A DNA stretch of 64,000 nt from Pseudomonadota bacterium. Its GTDB lineage: Bacteria > Pseudomonadota > Alphaproteobacteria > UBA9655. Each line of letters begins with the position of its first letter. The first letter of the stretch is position 1. Positions 28,592 to 37,831 of this stretch are shown piece after piece. Location of the stretch: contig JAFECQ010000003.1 in NCBI GenBank assembly GCA_018242065.1, forward strand, positions 1-64,000, given 5' to 3'. The translations under genes and the position numbers were made by a program. Below the pieces are notes generated by a model that saw only the letters and a program-made list of their open reading frames with translations, searched no databases and was not told where the DNA came from.

Positions 28592-29137
28592 GTGCAAGAG
28601 ACAGTTATTATAGTGGATGAAAGGGACACCCCTTTAGGAACACAAGAAAAATTAGCCGCTCATTTAATACCACAAAGACATCGTGCGTTTTCGATTTTTG
28701 TTTTCAATAGCAAAGGAGAAACATTGATTCAACGCCGTGCTTTTGAAAAATATCATTCGCCAGGCCTTTGGGCAAACACGTGTTGTGGCCATCCACGACC
28801 GGGTGAAAAAATTGAAGAAGCAGCAAGACGTAGACTTATGGAAGAGCTTGACTTTTCCTGTGCACTTTCTCCCATAACAACAGTTTGCTACACATTAAAG
28901 TTGGAAAAAGATTTATGGGAGTTAGAATATACGCATGTTTTTAAAGGGGCCTATGAAGGTGTCATTAACCCAAACCCACAAGAAGTTTCTGAAATTAAAT
29001 GGATTTCGCCGATGCTTCTAAAAGATAGTGTTTTAGCCTACCCCGATCAGTATGCAAGATGGTTTCGTCTTTATATTTTAAAGCATTTTGATAAGATTTT
29101 TCCAGAAACCATAACCCAAAAGATTTTACAATTATGA
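28592..29137 (+). CDS. idi: Isopentenyl-diphosphate delta-isomerase, type I
   Basis: A 181-residue Nudix-fold enzyme that interconverts IPP and DMAPP. The catalytic Cys is in NTCCGHPRPGE and the Nudix-like helix is ARRRLMEELDF; the catalytic Glu is in the WELEYTHVF block. The first codon is GTG; an ATG slightly upstream is in another frame. The stop overlaps the penicillin-binding protein start by 4 nt, so isoprenoid and wall synthesis genes are coupled here. Confidence 0.92.
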   Translation: MQETVIIVDERDTPLGTQEKLAAHLIPQRHRAFSIFVFNSKGETLIQRRAFEKYHSPGLWANTCCGHPRPGEKIEEAARRRLMEELDFSCALSPITTVCYTLKLEKDLWELEYTHVFKGAYEGVINPNPQEVSEIKWISPMLLKDSVLAYPDQYARWFRLYILKHFDKIFPETITQKILQL

Positions 29138-31116
29138 GTCTTTCTGTTGATCCTAATGACCGCTTGGGCATAGAAACCCATGAGCCACTGAAAAAGAAGA
29201 AGAAGGCTCTCCCTCCACCACCAAAACCACCGCGTCCGCCGAGAAATAAAAAGAAATCTATTTTGTGGCCATGGCTATTGAAGTGGTCTTGTATCCTTCT
29301 GATTTGGGTTTCTTTTTTTGGGGGATGTCTGGTTCTATGGTATAGCTATGATCTTCCGGATATTACAAAGCTTCAACAAACCGAGAGGCGCCCCAGCATT
29401 ACGGTGTTAGCTAAAGATGGAACAAAATTAGCAACTTATGGTGATCTCCATGGCCAAATGGTAGATATTAAAAAACTTCCTCCCTATGTGATCCAAGCAC
29501 TATTAGCAATTGAAGACCGACGTTTTTATTCCCATTTTGGGGTAGATGTATTGGGTCTGGTGAGGGCTATATGGGCCAATTACAGAGCGGGCCATGTTGT
29601 ACAAGGAGGAAGCACTATAACCCAACAGCTTGCTAAGAATTTTCTCCAATCGGAAAAGTTGTATAATGTAAGTGATCGCTCTTTGAGGCGTAAAATCCAA
29701 GAAGCTCTTTTAGCCTTATGGCTTGAACGTAAATTTACCAAAGAACAAATTCTTACAATCTATTTAAACCGCGTTTACCTGGGCTCGGGGACCTTTGGAC
29801 TTGCGGCAGCATCTCAACATTACTTTGGAAAACGTTCCCAAGACCTTAGTCTTTATGAAGCCGCCGTCATTATGGGACTTTTAAAAGCGCCTTCAAAATA
29901 CTCACCTTCAAACAACCCACAGTTAGCCGATCAACGTGCGACTCAAGTTTTGGAAAATATGCAGGGAGAAGGTTTCATTCGTGAAGATGTTAAAGAAGCG
30001 GCTCTTGCTTTAGCCTCATCAACGTCCGAGACTTTCCGTGGCTCGGCCATCCGATATTTTACGGATTGGATTGTGGATATACTGCCCCAAGTAGTGGATA
30101 TTCAAGATAAAGACGTCATCGTTACGACAACCCTCGATCCCCGTCTTCAGTCTTTAGCTGAAGCAAAACTTGAACAGGTTATGCAGGAAAAAGGGGAGGC
30201 GGCCAAAGTTACCCAAATGGCCCTTGTGTCAATGGCACATGATGGTGCTCTTCGCGCTCTTATCGGAGGAGCAAATTATCGTAAGAGCCAATTTAATCGT
30301 GCGACTCAAGCGCTTCGCCAGCCGGGGTCTTCCTTCAAAATGATTCTTTATTTGGTGGCCCTTGAGGCCGGAATGAAGCCTTACGATATGATCAGTGATT
30401 TGCCCATTCGTATAGGAACCTGGAAGCCTAAAAACTATAAATATGTGCCACGAGGAGAAGTATCTCTTCAAGATGCAATGGCTTATTCTGCCAATTCGGT
30501 TAGTGCACGACTTGCTCAAAGATTTGGACTACCTCGAATTGTTGAGACAGCTCGTCGTTTGGGATTGAAATCTCCGCTTCCCAATGACTTAACGATTGTT
30601 TTAGGGACGGGAGAAACGACTCTACTTGAGCTCACGACGGCTTATGCGACCATTGCGAGAAATGGACTAAGCGTCAAACCTTATGCGATTTTAAAAGTCA
30701 CTGATTATGCAGGAAAGGCATTGTACACTCACCAAAATGTGGTGCCCCACAGAGTTGTCCAGCCACAAGTGGCTCAAGATCTTACCCAAATGATGCAAGC
30801 TGTGATGACCTATGGAACAGGCAAAAAATCGGCCATTGGTCGGCCTTCTGCTGGGAAGACAGGAACAACCCAACTCTACCGAGATGCATGGCTTATTGGA
30901 TTTACACCCGAGCTTATTACAGGAACGTGGGCAGGTAATGATGACAATACACCTTTGGACCCCAAACCAGGCAGTCCTGCTGGCCGCCTTTGGCATCTCT
31001 ATATGGCTGGAACTCCCCATACACAACAATCTTTTTCAAAAGAAGAGACCGTTGTTGAGGAGGTTTCATCGGAAGGCGTATTAGAAGGATTTCTTGACAG
31101 TTTATTTAAAGAATAA
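29134..31116 (+). CDS. Class A penicillin-binding protein (PBP1A family)
   Basis: A 660-residue bifunctional murein synthase. A proline/lysine-rich cytoplasmic tail (1-42) and a membrane anchor (about 43-70) come first. The glycosyltransferase domain has EDRRFYSHFG (Glu127) and QGGSTITQQLAKN. The transpeptidase has the active Ser399 in GSSFK, SAN and KTGTT. It polymerises and cross-links peptidoglycan. Its presence with ldcA and the SLT enzyme shows that this cell keeps a wall. Confidence 0.94.
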   Translation: MSLSVDPNDRLGIETHEPLKKKKKALPPPPKPPRPPRNKKKSILWPWLLKWSCILLIWVSFFGGCLVLWYSYDLPDITKLQQTERRPSITVLAKDGTKLATYGDLHGQMVDIKKLPPYVIQALLAIEDRRFYSHFGVDVLGLVRAIWANYRAGHVVQGGSTITQQLAKNFLQSEKLYNVSDRSLRRKIQEALLALWLERKFTKEQILTIYLNRVYLGSGTFGLAAASQHYFGKRSQDLSLYEAAVIMGLLKAPSKYSPSNNPQLADQRATQVLENMQGEGFIREDVKEAALALASSTSETFRGSAIRYFTDWIVDILPQVVDIQDKDVIVTTTLDPRLQSLAEAKLEQVMQEKGEAAKVTQMALVSMAHDGALRALIGGANYRKSQFNRATQALRQPGSSFKMILYLVALEAGMKPYDMISDLPIRIGTWKPKNYKYVPRGEVSLQDAMAYSANSVSARLAQRFGLPRIVETARRLGLKSPLPNDLTIVLGTGETTLLELTTAYATIARNGLSVKPYAILKVTDYAGKALYTHQNVVPHRVVQPQVAQDLTQMMQAVMTYGTGKKSAIGRPSAGKTGTTQLYRDAWLIGFTPELITGTWAGNDDNTPLDPKPGSPAGRLWHLYMAGTPHTQQSFSKEETVVEEVSSEGVLEGFLDSLFKE

Positions 31117-31216
31117 AAATTAAAAAATAAATATTGAATTTTTTTTAATAAACATTATCTTTTTTATAGTTGAATAATTTTTATTTAACGTTTGACTAAA
31201 GTTAAGAGGATTTAAT

Positions 31217-32068
31217 ATGAGAAAGAAATTTAGTTTATTGACGTTAGGAGGGGCATTGTTTGTATCTTCAAACGTATTAGCTATGGAAGAACCAAATCGA
31301 AGTCAAGTGACAGCGCAAAAAAGAGATACAGGAAAATATAGAGAGGCTTTAAGTTTTACACTGGGCCATACAGCTAAATCAACCGCTACAATACTTCCAA
31401 GAAATATTTGGTTATCAATGTTACAGCGTCTTGGTAAGGATAAGGATATAGCCCGTATGGCTAGAACGTGTAAAGACATGTATGCTCTATGTTCTAGACA
31501 TGTGCAACACGTTCCTCAACAGGATCTCCACGACCTGTTTACTGAACAAAAAGAATACGAGCTTACGATAGCAACAATTCAATCTTTTTTAAAACAATCT
31601 AAATATCCTGGAGAATTTGGAGATAAGATATTCCAATTTCGTATTGGCGATAGGTGGTTTGTAATTGGAAATGAACAAGCGGGACCAGATCATTTAGACC
31701 AGTGTTTGCCTACGGCTCGTATAAAGTTTCACTTTTTAAAAGAATATGACTCTACTCACTCTGATATAAAGAATTGGGCGAAGGGACAGGATTGGGCAAA
31801 GGACGTTAAGCTCTTTTCTCTGAAGGCTCCTGCCTATCATGCGAAATTGCATATAACTGGAGCAAGTAAAGATTATGTGAATTTTTCAAGCCGAGGTTAC
31901 ACGGGCGAGTGGATGGAGTCATATATGAAGAAACAGGGGAAACCTCCGTACATATGTGCAAATGGATTTGTTATTTGGCCAATAAGTGAACCAATAAAAG
32001 GCGCGAATGAAGGGATCGATCGATCCGTATTTGAAAGTAAAATAATTGAAGGTAAAGAAAAACTTTAA
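31217..32068 (+). CDS. Exported protein with F-box-like motif
   Basis: A 283-residue protein with a Sec signal peptide (core FSLLTLGGALFVSS, cleavage after VLA). The segment 59-93 reads as an F-box: ILPRNIWLSMLQRLGKD followed by KDIARMARTCKDMYAL, matching the eukaryotic LPxEIxxxIFxxLxxxDLxxxAxVCKxW pattern. The rest (about 110-283) has no recognised domain but includes FQFRIGDRWFVIG and YVNFSSRGYTGEW. F-box proteins recruit substrates to SCF ubiquitin ligases, and bacteria in protists use them as effectors. Whether this one leaves the bacterium is not known. AGAGGA precedes the ATG. Confidence 0.75.
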   Translation: MRKKFSLLTLGGALFVSSNVLAMEEPNRSQVTAQKRDTGKYREALSFTLGHTAKSTATILPRNIWLSMLQRLGKDKDIARMARTCKDMYALCSRHVQHVPQQDLHDLFTEQKEYELTIATIQSFLKQSKYPGEFGDKIFQFRIGDRWFVIGNEQAGPDHLDQCLPTARIKFHFLKEYDSTHSDIKNWAKGQDWAKDVKLFSLKAPAYHAKLHITGASKDYVNFSSRGYTGEWMESYMKKQGKPPYICANGFVIWPISEPIKGANEGIDRSVFESKIIEGKEKL

Positions 32069-32126
32069 CTTTTAAAAAAGAGGGAAGAATTGAATATTAT
32101 CATTACCGAAAAATAAGTAAGAATTA

Positions 32127-32156
32127 TGGATTGCTTTGCTTCGCTCGCAATGACGA
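32127..32156. repeat. Half copy of the dispersed palindromic repeat
   Basis: Reads TGGATTGCTTTGC then TTCGCTCGCAATGACGA, one arm of the family seen at 59261 and 59712. It lies just after the F-box-like gene. Confidence 0.8.
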
Positions 32157-32180
32157 TTTTTCATTTTAAATCAGTAAGTT

Positions 32181-32284
32181 CGTCATTGCGATGAGCGTAG
32201 CGAAGAAGCAATCCAGAAAGCGGTGATTTCCCCTGGATTGCTTCTCCGCCTTAGCACTTTGTGCATCGGCGGATCGCAATGACG
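32181..32284. repeat. Full palindromic repeat
   Basis: The left arm CGTCATTGCGATGAGCGTAG ends in AGCAATCCAG; a short spacer follows, and the right arm runs from CTGGATTGCTTCTCC to CGCAATGACG. The inner part ATGCACAAAGTGC (read on the minus strand) is a second variant. It lies between the convergent F-box-like gene and tdk. Confidence 0.85.
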
Positions 32285-32292
32285 ATAAGGAT

Positions 32293-32916
32293 TCACCCTG
32301 CTCTAGCTGCGTTGTAACCTGTGTTGAGTTCTCTGTTAGAAGATGTCTCACCATTCATAAAGTGCTTTCGACACAAGGCGATATATCGATCATTTCCGCC
32401 AATTTCAATTTGTTCACCTTCTCGTAAAACCTTGCCATTGTTATCCATGCGCGCGTTCATCGTTGCTTTTCGACCGCAATGGCAAATCGTTTTGATTTCG
32501 GAAACATCTTCAGCCCAGGCCAGAAGGTACCGACTGCCTTCAAAGGGTTCACCCATAAAATCTGAGCGAAGGCCATAAGCAAGGGTCGGAATTTTAAGTT
32601 CATCCACGATACGGGTTAGCTGCAATACTTGTTCTTTGGTTAAAAACTGTGCCTCATCAATAAGAACACAACTGATCTTGGTGTTTTGAATATAATTTTT
32701 TACAAAATCATAGAAATTAAAGTTTGGTTCAAAAGCATGGGCTTCTGCATTCAAGCCAATCCGTGAAGAAATAATACCTTGCGCATGACGTATATCGATA
32801 GCAGGGATGAAAAGAAGCGTGCTCATGCCGCGCTCTTGATAGTTATAGTTGGATTGAAGAAGAGTTGTTGTTTTTCCCGCGTTCATTGCAGAATAATAAA
32901 AGTGAAGTTTAGCCAT
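32293..32916 (-). CDS. tdk: Thymidine kinase
   Basis: A 207-residue type II thymidine kinase. The P-loop SAMNAGKTT, the Walker B-like VLIDEAQFL, the lasso region and the zinc site (CHCG, then CRKHF) are all present. It phosphorylates thymidine for salvage and fits a host-associated cell that takes up nucleosides. The C-terminus ends about 10 residues after the zinc site, right at the edge of the palindromic repeat, so the repeat may have been inserted at the gene end. Confidence 0.95.
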   Translation of the reverse strand: MAKLHFYYSAMNAGKTTTLLQSNYNYQERGMSTLLFIPAIDIRHAQGIISSRIGLNAEAHAFEPNFNFYDFVKNYIQNTKISCVLIDEAQFLTKEQVLQLTRIVDELKIPTLAYGLRSDFMGEPFEGSRYLLAWAEDVSEIKTICHCGRKATMNARMDNNGKVLREGEQIEIGGNDRYIALCRKHFMNGETSSNRELNTGYNAARAG

Positions 32917-33013
32917 AGGAACTCCAATTGCGCTAAATGAATATCTTCTTTTTTTAGACCGTCTTATGCAGCGGAAGCAAGGATCTTTTACCTTTGCTCA
33001 TTTTACTAGAACC

Positions 33014-33062
33014 ACAATAGTCTCGCCGATGCACGAAGTGCTATGACGGAGAAGCAATCCAG
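33014..33062. repeat. Degraded copy of the palindromic repeat
   Basis: Matches the minus-strand form of the right arm of the 32181 element (CGCCGATGCACGAAGTGCTA, then GGAGAAGCAATCCAG) with several changes and a missing outer end. Confidence 0.7.
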
Positions 33063-33082
33063 GAGTTAGGTTAGTGAGGTGT

Positions 33083-33193
33083 TTAAGGGGATTGGGTTGT
33101 TTCTTGTTGTTGTGGACACGCTTGCGCTGATATTTCCGCTACACTTAAACTAAGGCCTATAAAGGCTACTATCAAAAGAATTTTCTTATTCAT
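33083..33193 (-). CDS. Very small secreted peptide
   Basis: A 36-residue reading frame. About 22 residues form a signal peptide (KKILLIVAFIGLSLSV, cleavage after ISA), leaving a mature tail QACPQQQETTQSP. If the cut falls before Cys26 it could be a lipoprotein, but the lipobox (SAQAC) is weak. GGTGG lies 5 nt before the ATG. Its function is unknown, and it may be a relic of a longer gene. Confidence 0.45.
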   Translation of the reverse strand: MNKKILLIVAFIGLSLSVAEISAQACPQQQETTQSP

Positions 33194-33348
33194 ATCGACC
33201 ACCATAACATTGAAGTTTGTTACTCAAAGGACATTAATGTCCTTATATTATTATCACATAAATATGATAAATTTTCGTTAATGCAGTTGAGTTTAACTTT
33301 ACGGTTGCAAGGAAGACAAAAAATCAGCTATTTTCCCCTCATCCAATT

Positions 33349-33438
33349 GGAGAGGTGGCCGAGCGGTCGAAGGCGCACGATTGGAAATCGTGTATACGGG
33401 AGACCGTATCGAGGGTTCGAATCCCTCTCTCTCCGCCA
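33349..33438 (+). tRNA. tRNA-Ser (anticodon GGA)
   Basis: A 90-nt class II tRNA with a long variable arm. Acceptor GGAGAGG pairs with CTCTCC plus a discriminator G, the anticodon stem CGATT/AATCG holds GGA, the variable arm is TACGGGAGACCGTA and the T-loop has GTTCGAATC. CCA is encoded. It is preceded by a promoter-like AT-rich stretch. Confidence 0.95.
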
Positions 33439-33530
33439 GCCTTCGCTGATTCGCAGCTACGGCTGGCAAGCCAAGAAGAAAGATAAAGCAGCGAAGGCTG
33501 TCCGCCGAAAATCTCTACAAGAGTATCCAC
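33439..33530. repeat. Hairpin-rich tail after tRNA-Ser
   Basis: Directly after the tRNA, GCCAGCCTTCGCTGATTCGC and AGCTACGGCTGGC form an inverted repeat, and GCGAAGGCTGTCCGCCG returns about 60 nt later. Similar GCCAGCCTTCGC tails follow tRNA genes in other alphaproteobacteria (from memory). It may serve as processing or termination structure, or be a relic of an integration site. Confidence 0.5.
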
Positions 33531-33734
33531 GTGTCAAGTATGAGGACAAGCCTAAACCGTTGGAGAAGCTGGCCTCACGGAGGTCTTTGTGGCAAAGTTT
33601 CCGATGTTAACTGTTAACAAAATTTTAAGCTAAATCTTGTATCGTGACCATAATGAGCAAGCGAAAAGGCTTAAAAATGATGGGTTTCGCCCATCTTGGA
33701 TGGAAAAGACTCTTAAAAGAAAAGGGATGCAGCC

Positions 33735-34196
33735 ATGGATAAAAAATTTCTCCGGACATTTGCTTTAACAGCGTTGATCGGTACTGTGGGTATTACAAGT
33801 TTGAACGCTCTTGATAAAGCGAAGGATGATGTCAAAGCCAAGTCAGAGATGAAAAAACCCAAGGGACCTCCCCCCGAAATGATAAAATCCCTTTCTCTCT
33901 CATCCGAATGCTATGCGGCTGCAGGAAATAAGCCCTGTTACTATTTCACCAACCACTCGAGCGAATGGGGGCAATATTGCGGTGATATGGTTGGATTAAG
34001 TGATAGTTGCTTACAAAATGTCTACGCGAACAACGAAGCTGGGCAAGCTGCCTGTAATGCCGATTATAACAAATGGATCAATTGGGAGGGTCACACTACC
34101 GGCACCGGAATGCCCGGTTGGATAACATGCGCAACAGGACCAGAAAACACAGCATGTGCTGGATACAAAATCCTCTGCGTTTATAAGCCACTATGA
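33735..34196 (+). CDS. Secreted cysteine-rich protein, function unknown
   Basis: A 153-residue protein with a signal peptide (core FALTALIGTVGITSLNA) and a mature domain with about eight cysteines (SECYAAAGNKPCYY, YCGDM, SCLQN, AACNADY, TCATG, ACAGYKILC). The Cys pairs suggest several disulfide bonds formed in the periplasm or outside the cell. Tryptophan-rich pieces (SSEWGQ, KWINWEGH) lie between. A small hairpin (GATGGG/CCCATC) lies in the leader at 33679-33695. No known family recognised. Confidence 0.72.
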   Translation: MDKKFLRTFALTALIGTVGITSLNALDKAKDDVKAKSEMKKPKGPPPEMIKSLSLSSECYAAAGNKPCYYFTNHSSEWGQYCGDMVGLSDSCLQNVYANNEAGQAACNADYNKWINWEGHTTGTGMPGWITCATGPENTACAGYKILCVYKPL

Positions 34197-34406
34197 AAAA
34201 ATACCCTAAGGGCGAGATGAAAAACCGGTCCGTGAATGTGGTGGCAATAGAATTTGAATCGGGGGTACAAACACGCCCGACTTCAACATGCTCTGCCCCA
34301 CATTATAACAAATACTCAGAAACCCAATCCTGACGAAGCTTCCACCATCGCTTTGTAAAGCATAAACGGGCAAGCCAATAAGAATAAAATAAGTAGTAAA
34401 GGTTGC

Positions 34407-34775
34407 TTATTGCCCTTCAATAAGGCAGTTCATTTCTCCTGAAGAATCAGGGGACACGACAACGGTATAGTTTTTCTTGTGATTAAAAATCTTATTAGCT
34501 GGTGCACATGGGATCGCAGCCCCTTGATGTAGAATAAGGCTGAGGTTAAATGGAGCACCTTCAGCTTTACTAGGAATGTTATCAAGTAAAAAATCGTTGA
34601 ATGGTGGATAGATATAAATCGTATCTTTAACGGGCATTGCTATACTAAATAATTCTATTGATTTAATGCTATTTCTAATCTTCTGGCTAATATTAAATGA
34701 TATCTCGCCATCACTTGCTATCGCATGAGAAGCAAAAAATAAGCTTCCGAAAATTATAGATAATGCTTTGATCAT
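34407..34775 (-). CDS. Secreted protein of unknown function
   Basis: A 122-residue protein with a signal peptide (core LSIIFGSLFFASH, cleavage after AIA) and a mature part of about 100 residues with two cysteines (IPCAPAN, EMNCLIEG) that could pair. The predicted structure is mostly beta strands. AGGAG lies 12 nt before the ATG. It is flanked by other secreted or lipidated products. No family recognised. Confidence 0.65.
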   Translation of the reverse strand: MIKALSIIFGSLFFASHAIASDGEISFNISQKIRNSIKSIELFSIAMPVKDTIYIYPPFNDFLLDNIPSKAEGAPFNLSLILHQGAAIPCAPANKIFNHKKNYTVVVSPDSSGEMNCLIEGQ

Positions 34776-34856
34776 TATATTCTAAGCTCCTTATGTTATA
34801 ATTAAAAATAACATAAGTTTATTACTCTTTAGTTAAAGAGCTTAAACAATAAAAAT

Positions 34857-34995
34857 CTACTCAGGCTTAGGATAATAATGCTTTGGAATATCTTTTGTCC
34901 CTTCTGGAGATTCTGGGGGGAGTTTTCGCCCGCATCCTATTAATAAAAGGGAGAGGGGAATAAGAGCACAAATTGTTAGTTTGAAAGTCTTCATC
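34857..34995 (-). pseudogene. Small lipoprotein with a one-base frameshift
   Basis: From the ATG at 34995 the frame reads MKTFK and then runs out of its natural phase. Dropping one base in the TTTT run at 34980-34983 gives a clean 45-residue lipoprotein: signal core TICALIPLSLLL, lipobox LIGC, then GRKLPPESPEGT and the stop at 34857. The restored protein resembles short YifL/LptM-type lipoproteins. The gene is either newly broken or contains a sequencing error; without the shift no start codon exists for the good frame. Confidence 0.55.
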
Positions 34996-35055
34996 TTGAA
35001 TCTCATCAAAGTTTGTCATATGATCAATTATTATATTCATTAAGGGGGAAATAGC

Positions 35056-35616
35056 ATGTCTTTTTGGAAAAAGAAAGATAATCTAATTATCACAGGGTTT
35101 GTCGTTGCTTTTTTTATTGGTCTGAGCGTCTGGTTTGATTTGTGTTGCGTACGCGCTGCATTTTTCCCGACCAAAGCCGCTGGAAGCGCGTTTGAAGTTA
35201 CCTTCTTTGATCAAAATCAAAATCCGGTCACGTTGGACCAATTTAAAGGCAAGCCTCTGATCGTAAATATTTGGGCTACGTGGTGTCCTGTGTGTGTCAA
35301 GAAAATGGCGAGTTTGAATCGTTTTGCTGGAACATTTCACGCAAAAGGAGGCCAAGTCCTTACAATCTCTCAAGATCAGGGAGGTGCCGCTACGGTGAGA
35401 GCCTATTATGCGCGTAATGGGTATAATAATCTTCCTATTTATTTAGATTCCTCAGGTCAACTTTTGAGTGCATTTGGTGCAAGAGGGCTTCCAACGTCCG
35501 TCTTTATTGATGCTCAAGGAAAGGAAGTGGGACGTATCGAAGGCGGCATCGATTGGGATAGTTCTGAAGTGAGCAATATGATTGGGCAATACTTCGGTAT
35601 TAATTTTTCTCAATAA
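35056..35616 (+). CDS. TlpA/ResA-like thioredoxin, membrane-anchored
   Basis: A 186-residue protein with an N-terminal membrane anchor (about 11-27) and a periplasmic thioredoxin fold of the TlpA type. The active site is ATWCPVC (Cys77, Cys80), and the cis-Pro is in GLPTSVFID. It should act as a disulfide reductant in the periplasm, for example for cytochrome c or copper-site assembly, in line with the membrane cytochrome at 4631. AGGGGGAA precedes the ATG. It lies 12 nt before the mutase gene. Confidence 0.88.
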   Translation: MSFWKKKDNLIITGFVVAFFIGLSVWFDLCCVRAAFFPTKAAGSAFEVTFFDQNQNPVTLDQFKGKPLIVNIWATWCPVCVKKMASLNRFAGTFHAKGGQVLTISQDQGGAATVRAYYARNGYNNLPIYLDSSGQLLSAFGARGLPTSVFIDAQGKEVGRIEGGIDWDSSEVSNMIGQYFGINFSQ

Positions 35617-35628
35617 AGATTTACCCCC

Positions 35629-37758
35629 ATGACGCAGAGTGAGTGGGAGAAACTTGCCAAATCGGAACTAAAAGGAAAAAATCTCGATAGCCTTATTTGG
35701 GAAACACCTGAAGGCATTAAAGTTAAGCCTCTCTATACCCTTCAAGATTTAGAAGGTATTGAAGAGCTTTCCGCATTTCCTGGCTTTGATCCTTACTTAC
35801 GAGGACCACGCGCGACGATGTATGCAAATCGGCCGTGGACTCTACGGCAGTATGCCGGCTTTTCGACACCTGAAGAAAGTAATCAATTTTATCGCGAAAA
35901 CTTAAAAGCGGGGCAACATGGTCTGTCCGTTGCTTTCGACCTTCCAACTCATAGAGGGTATGACTCAGATCACCCTCGCGTTGCAGGAGATGTTGGTAAG
36001 GCTGGGGTTGCGATTGATACGGTCGAAGATATGAAGCTTTTGTTTAAGAGAATTCCCCTTGATCAAATCAGTGTTTCGATGACGATGAATGGGGCTGTTA
36101 TACCTATTATGGCGGCCTTTATCGTGGCAGCGGAAGAGCAAGGCGTTCGAGCTGAACAGCTTTCGGGCACCATGCAAAACGATATTCTTAAAGAATTTAT
36201 GGTGCGCAACACTTATATCTACCCACCAGAACCGAGCATGCGGCTGGTCGCGGATATTATCGAGTACACAAGTCAACACATGCCCAAGTTTAATTCAATT
36301 TCTGTTTCTGGCTATCATATGCATGAAGCAGGCGCTACTGCCGTTCAAGAATTGGCTTTTACGCTTGCAGATGGACTTGAGTATGTTCGTGCTGCCTTAA
36401 GCCGTGGTCTTTCTATCGATGACTTTGCGCCACGCCTTTCATTCTTTTTTGGGATTGGGATGAATTTCTTTATGGAAATTGCAAAGCTTCGTGCGGCGCG
36501 TATTCTATGGGCTGAACTTATGAAACCTTTTAATCCAAAGAACCCGCAAAGCTTGATGCTGAGGACCCACTGCCAAACGTCAGGTGTTAGTCTTGCAGCC
36601 CAAGATCCTTTAAATAACGTTGTTCGTACAACACTTGAGGCTCTCTCTGCTGTTTTAGGGGGCACGCAATCACTGCATACGGATTCATACGATGAAGCGG
36701 TGGCTCTTCCTTCAATAAAATCTGCGCGTGTTGCCCGCAATACCCAGCTTATTATAGCTGAAGAAACAGGCATTCCTTATGTTATCGATCCCTTAGGAGG
36801 CAGCTATTACGTGGAAGCGCTCACCCATAGCCTTAAACAACACGCAAAGACGCTTATTGATGAGGTGGAAACCCATGGAGGAATGGTAAAAGCTATTCTG
36901 CAGGGGATGCCAAAGATGGCTATTGAAGAATCAGCAGCGAAGCGTCAGGCTCGTATTGATCTTGGGGAAGATACCATTGTAGGCGTTAATAAATACACTA
37001 TTGAGGAAGAGCCCCTTGAAATACTTGAAATTGATGCGTCGTGGGTGCGGGATCGTCAAATTCAACGTCTTGAGTCTATAAAGAAATCAAGAGATACAGA
37101 CAATGTTAAGGAAATCTTAGAATCACTCACAGCTGCTGCAGCAAGTAAAAGAAATGTGCTTCCCCTTGCAATTGAAGCCATGCGGGCGCGTGCAACAGTA
37201 GGCGAGGTTTCTGCTGCACTTGAAAAGGTGTACACACGCTATGAGGCGCCGACGCATACAATTCATGGTGTCTATGGAGCGCTTTATGAGGAAGGCAACC
37301 ATCAAGATGTTGATTCTTTTCGAAAACGGGTGGAGGCTTTTGTGCAAAAAGAAGGACGCAAGCCTCACCTTATGATCGCAAAGTTAGGTCAGGATGGACA
37401 TGATCGCGGGGCTAAAGTGATTGCGACAGCATTTGAAGATCTAGGATTTGAAGTCGAGAATGGCCCCCTTTTTCAAACGCCTGAGGAAGCGGTTAAACAA
37501 GCAATTGACCATAAAGCGCATATTTTAGGTCTTTCCAGTCAAGCTGCGGGACATCGCATTCTTGTGCCCCAGGTTATGGCTGCTTTAAAAGCAGCGGGTG
37601 CTCAGAATATTCTTGTTGTCTGCGGGGGCGTTATTCCCCCACAAGATCATGAGGAACTTTACACGCAAGGCGTTGCCGCCATTTTTGGGCCAGGGACGCC
37701 TCTTTTGAAGGCGGCGGAGAAAACGTTAAAACTTTTGGAAGAGACGTTAACAATATGA
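35629..37758 (+). CDS. scpA: Methylmalonyl-CoA mutase
   Basis: A 709-residue adenosylcobalamin enzyme that interconverts succinyl-CoA and methylmalonyl-CoA. The N-terminal catalytic TIM barrel has [20 protein letters not shown] and [10 protein letters not shown]. The C-terminal B12 domain has DGHDRGAKV with the cobalt-binding His. Full length for the single-chain or alpha form (E. coli Sbm 714). No small subunit or epimerase lies nearby. It uses vitamin B12, which the cell must import or make. It follows the TlpA-like gene by 12 nt. Confidence 0.96.
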   Translation: MTQSEWEKLAKSELKGKNLDSLIWETPEGIKVKPLYTLQDLEGIEELSAFPGFDPYLRGPRATMYANRPWTLRQYAGFSTPEESNQFYRENLKAGQHGLSVAFDLPTHRGYDSDHPRVAGDVGKAGVAIDTVEDMKLLFKRIPLDQISVSMTMNGAVIPIMAAFIVAAEEQGVRAEQLSGTMQNDILKEFMVRNTYIYPPEPSMRLVADIIEYTSQHMPKFNSISVSGYHMHEAGATAVQELAFTLADGLEYVRAALSRGLSIDDFAPRLSFFFGIGMNFFMEIAKLRAARILWAELMKPFNPKNPQSLMLRTHCQTSGVSLAAQDPLNNVVRTTLEALSAVLGGTQSLHTDSYDEAVALPSIKSARVARNTQLIIAEETGIPYVIDPLGGSYYVEALTHSLKQHAKTLIDEVETHGGMVKAILQGMPKMAIEESAAKRQARIDLGEDTIVGVNKYTIEEEPLEILEIDASWVRDRQIQRLESIKKSRDTDNVKEILESLTAAAASKRNVLPLAIEAMRARATVGEVSAALEKVYTRYEAPTHTIHGVYGALYEEGNHQDVDSFRKRVEAFVQKEGRKPHLMIAKLGQDGHDRGAKVIATAFEDLGFEVENGPLFQTPEEAVKQAIDHKAHILGLSSQAAGHRILVPQVMAALKAAGAQNILVVCGGVIPPQDHEELYTQGVAAIFGPGTPLLKAAEKTLKLLEETLTI

Positions 37759-37771
37759 TTTTTATAAAAGC

Positions 37772-37802
37772 TTGACATAATGTATAAAAATAACCATATG
37801 GT
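37772..37802 (+). promoter_or_regulatory. Putative sigma-70 promoter
   Basis: A perfect -35 box TTGACA (37772-37777) is followed after 17-19 nt by CATATGGT, a weak -10. It lies in the short gap between the mutase gene and the secreted-protein gene at 37832. Confidence 0.4.
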
Positions 37803-37831
37803 ATTTATTAACATTTATATGGAGTTATTTT

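Noticed and set aside
33281-33610. Open frame across tRNA-Ser
   Set aside because: It is a read-through of the tRNA and its tail; no start signal and no known family.
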